From contig NW_026542597.1 of assembly GCF_028750875.1 (NCBI RefSeq), positions 84,170,856 to 84,234,855 of the forward strand: a DNA stretch of 64,000 nucleotides, read 5' to 3'. The notes beneath the pieces are model-generated. The model worked only from the letters and a program-made list of their open reading frames with translations, was not told the DNA's origin and ran no database searches. Below, piece after piece: positions 24,999 through 35,599 of this stretch (its first letter is position 1; each line of letters begins with the position of its first letter). The stretch comes from Macrosteles quadrilineatus (lineage: Eukaryota > Arthropoda > Insecta > Hemiptera > Cicadellidae). The translations under genes and the position numbers were made by a program.

Positions 24999-26659
24999 TA
25001 GTATCACTATCCACAGAGAAGTAAGAAGTATACTCTGTTCACTATCTGAAGGTAGTAAAGTAGAAGTAGTAGTGCTATTTTAAGATTTTTTTAAAATTTT
25101 AATTTAATGTCAAGAGAGTACCTAGAGAAGTAAATCATTACACCAGTGATTGGATGGTATAGGGAGATTTTATCAAACCAGAAATGTTAGTAAAACCCTT
25201 TTTAAATTAATAAACTTATTCATTAATATTTTATCACCACCATGCGTTTTCTAGGGCTAGAATAGGAATGAAGCCTTAACGTAAGAGACGACTGACAGGG
25301 GTTAGGAGATTCTTCTATTCATGCTTCCAACTTTCTTTGAGGTCAAGTTTTCCTTGTATTCTTGGCTTTGTGTTTAAAATATTTCATCTTTCTTTGCATT
25401 AATCTTCCTTCCACCTCGTTTCGGGAAAGGAATTTTTCCTCCTTCTTTTCCAACTGCGCACAATAGATGTTTCTTGTGTGCAGAGGGACTGATGTATGCC
25501 CCGCACTGCCCATAGGGATTCTTTGGTGCGTTGTCAGATTAGAAAAATTAAAAGTTATAATTAGAAATTCGGTTTCTTTAATATACATATTAATGGATTT
25601 CTTTTTACTTCATTGACCTTTAAAATACTAGAAAAAAAGATTATGTGGCAATTCTGTGGTGCATAAACCCTTACAACGCTACAAATCTACAATGAATATT
25701 TATCCGTTACAAAGAATAAGGAATAAATTATTGATAAATCACTGGCCACAAATATGCAACTCAGTTGCATAAACACATCAACGATGGACCAGCCCGCATG
25801 AAGCTGCTAATACGTGTGACACATGAGGATTTATGTGGGGATTACTGACTCCAACTGTAATTACTAGTAAAGCATTACTGTCACATGTACATCTGAATAC
25901 GTGATTTGGCAATGCAGAAAATCTTAGCGTGGCTTTCAATGTACGTGTTAATTAAATTAAATAGGTTTTAAATTTCATAATATTGAGTACTAATATGATA
26001 TTTTTTTATATTCTACCTAGTTCGCAGCCAGTTTTGTAGCTAATTAAAAACTTTATGAAACAAATTACAAAAAAGGTTTTGTAAAGTTAATATTTACTTC
26101 GTCATCAACAATCTTTTAGTTTTAACCCCAAAGTTACAATCAATAAAAATGACGTGTGAAAACGCCCTTCATTGGATTGGCGTGAAGTTGGGAACCAATT
26201 ATTTGTAGAAAAACAAAAGCAACACTATTCTCTTATATTTAAATATTCTAGTACCTCTAACCTGTCTATTTACTTTTGCATTATTATTTAAACTAATCAA
26301 TATTTTTTCCATGATTATGCCTTTTATTTTTAAACGTGTCAATAGGTCTCTCATAAGATAGTCAGGGCTTTGATTCTGTATATTATGTACGGTACATAAG
26401 TAAACTGCCATATAAAATAAGCAGCGCAAGTTTAACCATACAAGTGAAATAAGAAATGCACAACGTAAGGTTCATATTTCCAACATATCTCAAATCCTCT
26501 TCAGTAGAGGATAAGCCTTCGGAGTATCTTGATATTGTAACTGGAGTGACGTCAGAATTACGCCTTTGGAATATCGTCGATAAATTAAACAATATCTCTA
26601 ATTTTTCATGATAATATTCTCATTTAAATCTACTTGGATTTTAGGTCTACTTCTTTTTT

Positions 26660-26830
26660 CTAGGACGCTAGGCACTAGACCGGGATCGTTTTTCATATTA
26701 CTTCAGGCAATAAATAGGGTTTGCGGGATTATCACTTTGATAAAATTCATATTTGTGATTTAACGGGATTTGAACCCAGGACCCCAGGGACCGAAGTCCC
26801 GCGCTCTACCACTAGACCAGCTCACTCCCA
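26660..26830 (-). repeat. tRNA-derived SINE, family S1 (best preserved copy)
   Basis: On the minus strand the A box TGGTCTAGTGG is at 26809-26819 and the B box GGTTCAAATCC at 26766-26776, with tRNA-like spacing. The body follows, with an AATGAATTTTATC word and a GCCTAGCGTCCTAG tail. The head looks like a tRNA folded into the usual arms but lacks a clean acceptor stem, so it is not called as a tRNA gene. It corresponds to 3352-3521. Confidence 0.85.
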
Positions 26831-27030
26831 ATAACGACTAAATACACCTTAATCAAACTTTGATAGATTCCTGACATATGTATGTAGTTAAGTAAAGCAA
26901 AATACAGTAATTGGTTGTACAAAAGATTTCATAGTCATTATTGCTATAGCCGAAACAAAATAAAAGTAGGATTTATTTGTTATAAGAATCAAGTGATATG
27001 ACGTTTTCAAACATCTCCTCGTGTGTTTCT

Positions 27031-27429
27031 GGATTGGCGACGTCCTGTAATCCAGCTACTAGGAGGTCACGAATTGTGGATATGTTTAGGCATGCACTGC
27101 GGATATAATACTCCCTGGTGTGGATTAACGTCCGCACTATTGAGTACTACGACTATCCGCAGTACTATCCTGACAATTAGACCAATTTGTTAATGCCAAG
27201 GCAAAAATGTGGTTCGCATTCCACTATAAACTGTAGGCCCATTAGTTGTCATTAGCTGTTGTGCCAAAGGAATATGTCTGCCTTAGTCACCATCAAGACT
27301 ACAAGATCGCGCCACTCATCCTACACTCATCTCCATTCATATTTGGCTTAAAATACCTACTTTGTATGGTCACCATTTCATTGAAAAGTATTACAGTAAT
27401 AAGTGTTAATATTTGGAGGGATAACAACT
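27031..27429. other. Copy-2-specific block of about 400 bp inside the duplication
   Basis: In copy 1 the words CTCCTCGTATGTTTCT (ending 3722) and CATTTCATAGTAC (from 3743) are about 20 bp apart. In copy 2 the matching words are separated by about 400 bp. The extra block is richer in G+C than its surroundings. I found no convincing terminal repeats or protein match. It could be an insertion in copy 2 or a deletion in copy 1. Confidence 0.75.
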
Positions 27430-28849
27430 CATTTCATAGTGCAAAACATTTTAATACTCATTTTGTAAATTTATTTCAGAATTCACACCCATTAAAGATA
27501 TAATGGTTTGTTGTGTTGTAGGTTGGTCCGTCAATGTACTACAAGTACAAGCGTTGTTAGCCTCTGTTACACCTTGTCTAATGTAACTAGTTCCATGGCC
27601 TCTGCTGTGTTCGACATAATCCAAAGCATATCAACATGACTCTGTATACCACAATACTGCGTTAGACCTTCTCTTTAATGACATAACCAGTATTATGGAT
27701 ATACTATAGTGGCTATAGTGTTTAGTATGCCTACTAGTAGCCTAGTAGTGTCAGTATAGCTAATATGAATTTTCTACTAAAATGTAACTAGAATTAATGA
27801 GAAGAGTAGATCTAAAGGATGGTGTTTTGAAATTACCGTACATATTTTTAATAATTGGCAATTACAATCAGAAAAGGTTTTAATGAAAGTTTCCAATTTG
27901 TAAAGTGGCCAATGTAAACAAACTATGGTTTTATAATATACACCATGTAAAAAAAAGGAATGGGTTTTTAGTGAATTTTCCAAATATACATAGCTATTAA
28001 ACTAAGTATATATAGCTATTAAAGTAAGTTCCATGGTGAAACCTGGAACCAGGGACCGATATAGTTTTTCGTTTTGAAGTCCTCAAAGGCAAAAGCCCAT
28101 CAGTTAACAAAATCATTTATTATATATCATTGATCACGAAAGCTCGAGTAAAAATTATTCTATTTTGATCAAATTTTGTAGAAACGTGTAAACCTAAGTT
28201 CAAACAGGTTCATTAAAAAGCATGATTAGACAATCCGTTTCGTAGAGTTTATAAAACGAATAATGTAGTAAAAGGTTTTTGTATGTATGATCGTTACAAA
28301 GAACATTCTAAAAGATGTTTGTTAACAATTCTTATGTTTTCTTATGGAGAATGAATAAACTATTGCAGTTTCCTTGTTTATTGCAATTTATTTATCGAAT
28401 TTGGCAAAATTATCTATTTTATGTTAGGCTAAATAATGTTAATAAAAAACATACTTTATTCCCAGTGACCTAACAACTCATAGAACTTAATGTCATTTAT
28501 ATAACGAATAAATCAGACAACTTTTTGGAAATATTTAAGTGAACGTCCACCAAGGCAATTGAAAATGCACTCAGTCTGCAGGTATGCTGTGGAGGACATA
28601 TGAATACAGCGAACAGGCATGAATTGTTTTATGGATTACGTAAAATTAGTTAATTTTAAATTTCTTCATTGTTAGTATGGCTCTGCATGCTTTTAAACTA
28701 ATTCCTCTCAGGGAAATGTAATAAATTATTCCGGCAAATTCAGCTCGAGTGATTTGTGTACCACCAAGTGATTTTCGTTCCAATGTTAGACTTGCGTTGA
28801 ATTAAAAATAGCACAGAGCGTAAGTTGGCGTGGATTTACATTGTTTGAT

Positions 28850-29660
28850 TATTCAATATGAAATAACTAAAAATTACTTTTTTGATTTTTCTTGTTTAAA
28901 TAAAAGATGGCCAATATTAATTATCAATTGTGTCGTAATAGGAAGCAGAATCGTATTTTATAATTAAGTGAGTATATTAAACAGTTCTTATTCTTTAAGA
29001 ACTTACAATATTGTCCAAAATGATGAGCAGTTTTATTAATTAATGTAAATGGACACTTAAGAGTTTTAATGGAGTTAAATGTACCAAAACAGTCAAATTT
29101 GATTTAAGGCTGCTCAAACCACATGAACTTCAGGTATAAATATTTTATGATAATATTCAAAACACTTAATTTATATAGAGTTTTGAAATGCAATCTTAAG
29201 TAGAAACTCGAAATAGCAAAGAGTTTGTTCAACAAGATGAAGATAGAGTCTGATTTTATTTGGCAAGAAGCAAATCAGTGAAATGTTTTAGGTACAGTAA
29301 TTGCAGTATAACATATTATATTTCGAGAAGGAGTTCCTAGACGCATTTACAACTGAAAGAACATTCATAAGTTACTTCTGGCAGCAAATCTCAAGTAAAT
29401 GTAGCTCGGAATATATATTATGCTGTTCTCTTTGAAATATGCATGAATTATTTCAAACTACACAACTTCTGACTTCATTTCATTTCACATGTTTTGAATG
29501 AAAAGGTTTACGAAAAGAGTTGGAGTATTTTTGAAACTTGATGAAAGAGTCGATTCATTATAATATTAGTCTTTGAGTGTATAACCTGGATGATATATTT
29601 TAATACAGTATATTCAGTATACTGTATTTAGAACTAATTTATTATTAAATAACCCATGTA
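28850..29660. other. AT-rich stretch without recognisable features
   Basis: No repeat family, RNA gene or protein similarity was noticed, beyond a small ATACAGTATATTCAGTATACTG inverted motif near 29604-29625. Confidence 0.5.
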
Positions 29661-29663
29661 CTA

Positions 29664-30860
29664 ACATGAAAATAAACGGTATCAGCATTCTGACACATAC
29701 TTTCTCCCATAAGCTTGTCAACAAGCCTTACAAATGGGTAAGCGGTGAGAGTAAACATGATATTTTATAGTTAAAATCACAAACGTTGCAATAACTTTTG
29801 AACCGTAATTGTTACAGCAATGGGGAATTTAATACCTTTATTGAATTATAATAGTATATTACGTTACTAGTCCTGAAAATAAGTGTTTACCGGACGAGTG
29901 TGGTCGTTCCCGTGCGAGACGAAGTCGAGTACGGGATTACCATACGAGTCCGGTACACACATTTTGGACGAGTTACGTACGATAGTTTACGCCATACTAC
30001 TTAATTCGTACAAATCCTTATATATTTCCACCAACTAAAGACCAGCCATAACCTCTAAGAGAGGTTATGTTTTTGTTTATAACCAATCATTGCCATCTAA
30101 ATACAGTATAATCAGCTGATTGGTGTCCGGTAAAACTCATTGCAGAACAGTATTACGCAATGAAACCCCATTTGGATAAGCTGGCGGCAAACAGCTGTTT
30201 TCTGGACTAAATGCTTGCGTGGGAAATACGTCAAAATAATGTAGTGTGGCATAAATAACATTAAATATTAATTTAGATCAAAACCAGCTTTCCCCCAAAA
30301 ATCAGATGTTTTGTTTTTATGGTTTTTATGGGAAAATAACAAAAGTTACAATAACTTTTGAACCGTAATTTTTTACGGAAATAGAATTTGTACAGTTTTG
30401 GGTACAATTAAAAGGACTATAACATATCAATAAAAAAAAAAATCATTCTGTTTATTTTCGATGAAATCTGAATTTTCCGTTATTTTATGGGATTTTATGG
30501 GAAAATCCCAATTAAAAATCTAAATTTCAAAAAAATGAAAAAAAACTTTCAATATTTTAAGGACCCTAAGTTAGATCAAAACCGGTTTTTTCTAAAATCC
30601 TATTTTCGTTATTTTATGGGGTTTTAAGGAAAAACTACATAATTCACGATACATCTTGAACTGTAATTTTTACAGAAATGGTAGTCGTACCATTTTGTTC
30701 AGAATTTAAAGTGCTACAACATATAAACTTTTATAAAAATCGTTCGGGCCATTTTTGGGAAAATCTGATTTTCAGTTATCTTATGGGTTTTATGGGTAAA
30801 CCAATATAAAAAAAAAAATAAAAAAAAAATTAAAAATGCCTGAAGATACCATGGATTAGA
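29664..30860 (+). repeat. Dispersed repeat R, long copy with internal degenerate units
   Basis: The first part (AACGGTATCAGCA, TCTCCCATAAGCTTGTCAAC, GGTAAGCGGTG) matches 57034 onward. A unit containing AATAACTTTTGAACCGTAAT, a TTACAG...ATGG word, an ACTATAACATAT word and TTTTATGGGAAAA recurs in degraded form around 29785, 30345 and 30650. This gives three or so head-to-tail units of roughly 300 bp. A CpG-rich module (29880-30240) interrupts the first unit. No coding capacity was recognised. Confidence 0.6.
29880..30240. mobile_element. CpG-rich element inserted in repeat R
   Basis: This interruption contains CGTGCGAGACGAAGTCGAG and GGACGAGTTACGTACGATA, which match the module at 11990-12230. 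TTTACCGGAC near 29886 and GTCCGGTAAA near 30126 are inverted words that may be its termini, but the right limit is uncertain. It also contains ATCAGCTGAT (30111-30120). Confidence 0.45.
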
Positions 30861-31000
30861 ACCTACAAACCAAATTTCATCGAAATCGAAACCACAAGTG
30901 TAGTCCCTAGCTCTGTACACATCAGACACACAGACAAACACACAGACATCACTTCGAAAACCACAATTTGGGTCCAGCGGGCCCAAAACGGATATATACA
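30857..31000 (+). repeat. Retroposon 3'-tail-like sequence
   Basis: The words CAAATTTCATCGAAATCGAA, ACACAGACAAACACACAGAC and ATCACTTCGAAAACC resemble the conserved 3' regions shared by many insect non-LTR retrotransposons. No reverse-transcriptase sequence accompanies it. The minus-strand frame at 30714-31001 reads straight through it and is not considered coding. Confidence 0.4.
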
Positions 31001-31009
31001 CTCAATACT

Positions 31010-32155
31010 TAAACTAGAAAATGTTGACGAAAACAATACTTTCTCTATATACTATGGTATAGGGGGGAAAAATAAAAGGAAAACTGGCATTATATAAAAT
31101 GTTTGTAAACATTCGTGTGTCGTATATTGTATGAGGGAAAATAATCTCGGATCTAGGAAAACATGATGAATGTTTTAATATGCATTCACAACGAGGCACG
31201 CAATTTCCAATGGCAAACCTTTCTCTGCAACATTATTAAGCTGTGCATCGAGTATTATTCATTGCATTTGTAAAGTAACCTTTTTGAGAATACAAATAGT
31301 GTTAGTAAAGAGAGTTTAAAGTGCATTTTCTCGTGTTTCTATTGTATTTTCAATGCACTTTATAACATGAAAAATACAGTTTATTTTTACAAAATCTGTA
31401 TCGTCATGTCCCATTGCACCTTATATATAGCTCAGAACTATTTAAAACATGATGAATGCAACAAGAAATGGTGTTATGTAGTTAATAAGATATTTAACAA
31501 GCAATCCCTGGCTACATAGCAGAGTTGGACAAGTTCAAGAATATTATTCTGTAAACTAGGTTCTTCTTACATTCTTCTGAAAGTTCACAATTACCAAGAT
31601 GTACTTACTAAGAAATGTCAAAACACATTTTTCTACACATATATTTAAACATAAGCAAGGCAATATTTTTATGTTGAACCAGATATTCCAACATATGATT
31701 TATCAAAAGGTAAAACTTCGTAGAGTTTTATCGATTTGCCTATAAAACAGCCAGAATATTTATGACATAAATGTTTGCTCTTTGCAGTTACAGTGATGTA
31801 TAATGTCATATTTACTTATATGTCTCAATCTCAATCTTATTGTATGGAAGATAAATTGTCTTGTATTTAAAGCATAGCATCAAAAGTCTAGGTGATAAAG
31901 AAGTAGTATTTACCAAACACAATTTTTACAATTTTTTTTTCATTTCATGGGGTTGAAAAAACATGTTTTTGTAAAGACAAAAGTAAAAAAAAAACAATCA
32001 CTACTATATTTATTTTTAACTTTAAAACAATTGTGTGCAGTATATTTCATACACTTTCTATCCCTGCTAATACAGTTATCTAATGGTTCACCCCCCAGAA
32101 TTAAGTTCACTCAATACGGAAGAAAACGTAAAAACAATTATAAGAGTTAATTATT
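31010..32155. other. AT-rich stretch without recognisable features
   Basis: I see no supported gene. Short open frames on both strands (31014-31199 and 31947-32150) have no recognisable domain and consist of low-complexity residues. Confidence 0.5.
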
Positions 32156-32159
32156 AAAG

Positions 32160-32330
32160 TATTTCTTGAAATACACTAAACAGTTCGGATGCAGGAGGTA
32201 GGGGTGGAATAAAGTGAAGAGGGATAGAAGTGTGATAAAAGTGTGATGCGAATTCTTCTTTAGTCTCTGAGAGTTCTTGATTATAAATGGACTTGCTCGG
32301 CGCATTCACTAATCAACATTCACTACTACT
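32160..32330 (+). repeat. Dispersed repeat L, copy 1
   Basis: It matches 40333-40480 in the same orientation. The shared words are AATACACTAAACAGTTCGGA, GGTGGAATAAAGTG, GAATTCTTCT, TCTGAGAGTTCTTGAT and AATGGACTTGCTCGG. No terminal structure was recognised. Confidence 0.8.
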
Positions 32331-32836
32331 GACTTATGTTTAAACCTATCTACGTTGAAAGTGTGACATATAGTAATTAAGTAATTATAAACATACAATA
32401 TAATGTTTGCTTGGTATAAATTGCATAAGGTGTAAAAAGTTAGTTGGAAACATTTAGTCTTCTCGTGTTTAACGACAGTTAATTGTATTCGGAATGTAAC
32501 AATTTGAAAATTACTACTTCAAACGATTATGCCCACTTTACTAAACGGTGTCTAATACATATACAAAATTAAAACTATGGTAATTGAAAATTTGTCTTCA
32601 TTATTACATCTAAATAGATAGTTTAGTTTTACAAGAATCTTAGTCTGGTTATGATATATGCAATGCAGTTATTTCCCAAGTATTTTACAAGTAATAAGTT
32701 TTGCACCAAAATATGAACACCTTTAAAACATTTGAATAGGATAACTATTAAAAAAAAATAATGTTTTAGTTTTCTGTTAGGGGAAGATATCTGCAATTCG
32801 TAAAGTGTCCAATTCAGCTGACGATTTTCCTTTTTG

Positions 32837-32934
32837 AGAGAGTTTGACAGCATCTGTCAACGGTTTGACAGATGCTGTCAATAGTTTGACAGATTATGTC
32901 AACGGTTTGACAGATGCTGTCAAGAGTTTGACAG
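32837..32934. repeat. Tandem repeat of palindromic TTTGACAG...CTGTCAA units
   Basis: About four to five units of about 22 bp each centre on TTGACAGATGCTGTCAA, itself an inverted repeat (TTGACAG/CTGTCAA). The spacers alternate between CGG and TAG/GAG. The array can fold as a row of small hairpins or pair between units. Confidence 0.85.
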
Positions 32935-33150
32935 TGTGTGGAGTGAAGATCCGCAGTATGAAAGGTGAAAAGTAACAGTGTTTAATCTATATAGTTCATT
33001 TTGAATTTCTTTCCAAACCATTAAGTAACAAACTTACAGAGTAGAATTCACCTGAAGATACAAGTGTCTTTCATTATTTTCTCGTTCAGTATAGACCAAA
33101 GATTCTGATTAATCGTTAATTAATCATATTAGTTCATGATGGATAAACTA

Positions 33151-33915
33151 CAGGGTGAGGCAATGAGAACGCTACAATTTGTTTTACCTGTCACATGTTA
33201 ATTGTTGCAACAATGAATGATCAGCTGTGCTTAAAACATCAATTAAACTATGCCATTTTAGTAAATATTTAGCCTGAGGCTATTAACACTGAGATTTTGA
33301 TGTGGAAACCTATTTTTAAAATAGTGGTTCTTGTGCAAAAACCCAGAGATTGTTTGGACCGTATTCCATCCTTGGTCAACATGGCGCTGTTCCAGATTGG
33401 AAAACAATGTTGAACTGGGTAAAATTATTTATGATAATCGCTTAAACAAAAAAAAAATAATCGGAGGGTGCCGCAAAACTCTTTGTACACCAGCAAATGT
33501 TAAAAGAATCTGAGTCCCAGTAACTCAAAGTCCGAAGAGATTTGCCAGGAAGCTTTTGTTGTTGAAAGCTTTACGTTGGTTAATTTTTTTGGGAGGGGGT
33601 GGTTGTTCTAATAAGCTACTTGACGTTCTAGGTTTTTCAAAGTCACCCCACAGATTTTCTTGAACCGAAGCTAAGGATAGTCCAAAAACTAAAGTAATTC
33701 CTGAAGAAGTGCTGGAGGAGTATTTGATGGAGTTTCAAGTGGCTAAAAAGGAATGTCAAGTAGGACAATGAAGTCACTTGTAGGATTTTGTTCTCAAGAA
33801 ATGGAAAAATGACTTTGTTAAGTTAAAATGGCAAAAGAAAAGCTGTGTTTTGGTGTGCTATTTATATCCATAGGGTGAATATTATTGAGTTTGTACGGTT
33901 TATAGCCCCACCCTG
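33151..33915. mobile_element. Mariner/Tc1-like element remnant with TA target sites
   Basis: The ends CAGGGTGAGGCAAT (from 33151) and ATAGCCCCACCCTG (ending 33915) are imperfect inverted repeats, flanked by TA on both sides (33149-33150 and 33916-33917). Inside, around 33470-33560, two frames give residues similar to the N-terminal region of DUF4817/Tc-type transposases as I recall it (RKTLCTPANVKRI, then a shifted frame TQSPKRFARK). A stop and a frameshift separate them. At 765 bp it is far shorter than an autonomous mariner, and the catalytic domain is not recognised. Confidence 0.6.
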
Positions 33916-33919
33916 TATT

Positions 33920-34560
33920 AATTAATGCCACAGTAGAAGGTATTTTATTGCTTATGATACATGTTTAGTATGCTATAATAGCCAATTTATATGCCAACAA
34001 TTTGTTATTGTTTTATTTAATTAATAACAATGCGCAATACGTATTAGATTTATTATTAGTAATTACTGTATATCTAAAAACAATAATTGCATTAAAATCA
34101 TTTACCATGTTTTAGTTCGAAAAAATGTACTTACAGAGATTCACCTAGACAAAATCTGTAAATCGTAAGAAATATTTAATGAAAACTATACTTCATTTAG
34201 CCAAGTATAAAGGTAAGTACACAGTAGTTTAGCAAAAGAATACAGTTATAATCTATGGGGGATGAGGGTGTAAACGTCGCATATACGTCGGGATACGAGA
34301 GTATTGTTGAAGTTTAAACGTTCTTAAGTCGTATTGGAAGTTTAGGCTGCTCAACTTCTCATGACCTATATGCACGAGCGTAGTTCAACATGTAACATAA
34401 AATGGTGTGTTTTATTGACATAAGTGTACCAAAGTGACTTCACGTAGTGTTAGGCGGCGAAGCTTCATGCTGACAGATGTACACATTGCTTTCCTTTTTG
34501 ATCAGTATACTTTGAAAGTTCTAGATACTAATAATAAAGTCATGCTTGTTATGGTAACAT
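33920..34560. other. AT-rich stretch without recognisable features
   Basis: Nothing beyond short chance open frames was noticed. The plus-strand frame at 34434-34634 runs into the neighbouring SINE and is not supported. Confidence 0.5.
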
Positions 34561-34566
34561 TTGATT

Positions 34567-34721
34567 ACTCTAGGTATAATCACGGAATGTTTTTCTATAT
34601 TACTAAGTATAGGGGGTGGGGTAATATCATTTAGATAAAATTCATTGGTTTTCAAATGGGATTTAAACCCGAGACCTCGAAGACCAAAATCCCGAGCTCC
34701 ACCATTAGACAAGCCTGCTCT
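34567..34721 (-). repeat. tRNA-derived SINE, family S1
   Basis: On the minus strand the A-box-like CTTGTCTAATGGTGGAGC (34692-34710 region) precedes the B-box-like GGGTTTAAATCC (34660-34671 region). The body word AATGAATTTTATCTAAATGATA follows. The B box carries a C-to-T change. The tail is degenerate. Confidence 0.7.
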
Positions 34722-35454
34722 TATGGTAGCATTAAACAACAATGTACTGTAGTTTATAAGCTATACTAAGCTGACTAATAGTTTAATTTTTCCACAAAAA
34801 CGTTTAATTAAGTTCGTAACATATTTCTAATGTATTATAATACATTGTAAAATATCTGTCATGAATAAATTGCCTGCCTTAGTTAGCATTTTAGTCACCT
34901 ACCCAAAGGCAGTTTATGCAAAACCTTGTGGATTTAACCGTTCACATGCTGAGTGCCTACATTAAGCTTACGTAAAGCTTATATCGCCTGTAGTGCCTCA
35001 ATATAAGATTTTACATTTACTTACACATTACATTAAACCAAACATAATTTTTGACCATTTGTATTATCTATTAAGTTTTTAAATAGGTTTTGGTATAGTT
35101 ATCAAAGTTCACATGCAAAAACATACTTCATTAAATAAAACCTATCAATTATATTTACATAATTGGACACTAAGAGCCACAGTATACAAATTACGATTGG
35201 ATTTGTACGTAAATTAAATCAATATTTTGCTTCAACTAAAGTTTTATAAACAATTTGTTTTCCTAAGTGTGGTTCAAGTTTGGAAAATATGCAATAGATT
35301 GAAGAAAAATGCAAAAACTAAAAAAAGTTGTTAATATGAAAGTGGGATGCTGAAAAAGATTGTGTAAAAAAGTTCTGTTTTTAATCCAGCCGATATTTTA
35401 ATTTTAATTGGAAGTTTTATTCATTTGAGTGTCGTTGAATGGGAAAACACTTTG

Positions 35455-35590
35455 AAGTTTGTGGAGCACCTGTCTACGGTTTGGCTGGGAATTCAGACCC
35501 TGCAAAACCTTTCATGATCATTGATACGTTGAAATGTGCTTGAAAACTCGACTACGGCTATGATGGTTCATATTTACATTGATGAAGGTT
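35455..35590 (-). repeat. Dispersed repeat K, copy 1 (partial, diverged)
   Basis: The words TTTCATGATCATTGATACG, GTGCTTGAAAACTC and CTATGATGG match the same order at 44470-44545. It is assigned to the minus strand by reference to the copy at 38608. It is the most diverged of three copies. Confidence 0.55.
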
Positions 35591-35599
35591 TACATTGAA

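Larger units (their letters stand above)
23380..28849 (+). repeat. Large segmental duplication, copy 2
   Basis: This is the second copy of the segment at 1-5166, collinear and in the same orientation. It is about 300 bp longer, chiefly because 27031-27429 replaces about 20 bp of copy 1. The left boundary lies at or just before 23380 and the right boundary at 28849, where the sequence departs from copy 1. The SINEs at 24838-24998 and 26660-26830 correspond to those at 1470 and 3352. No coding function is recognisable, because frames are interrupted differently in the two copies. Confidence 0.9.

Noticed and set aside
26755..26830. tRNA gene on the minus strand
   Set aside because: The A and B boxes are good, but the acceptor stem does not pair and the same head recurs with a common body in ten places, so it is a SINE.
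30714..31001. 95-codon minus-strand frame
   Set aside because: It reads through repeat R and a retroposon tail. The Cys/Val/Phe-rich residues come from CACACAGACA-type sequence.
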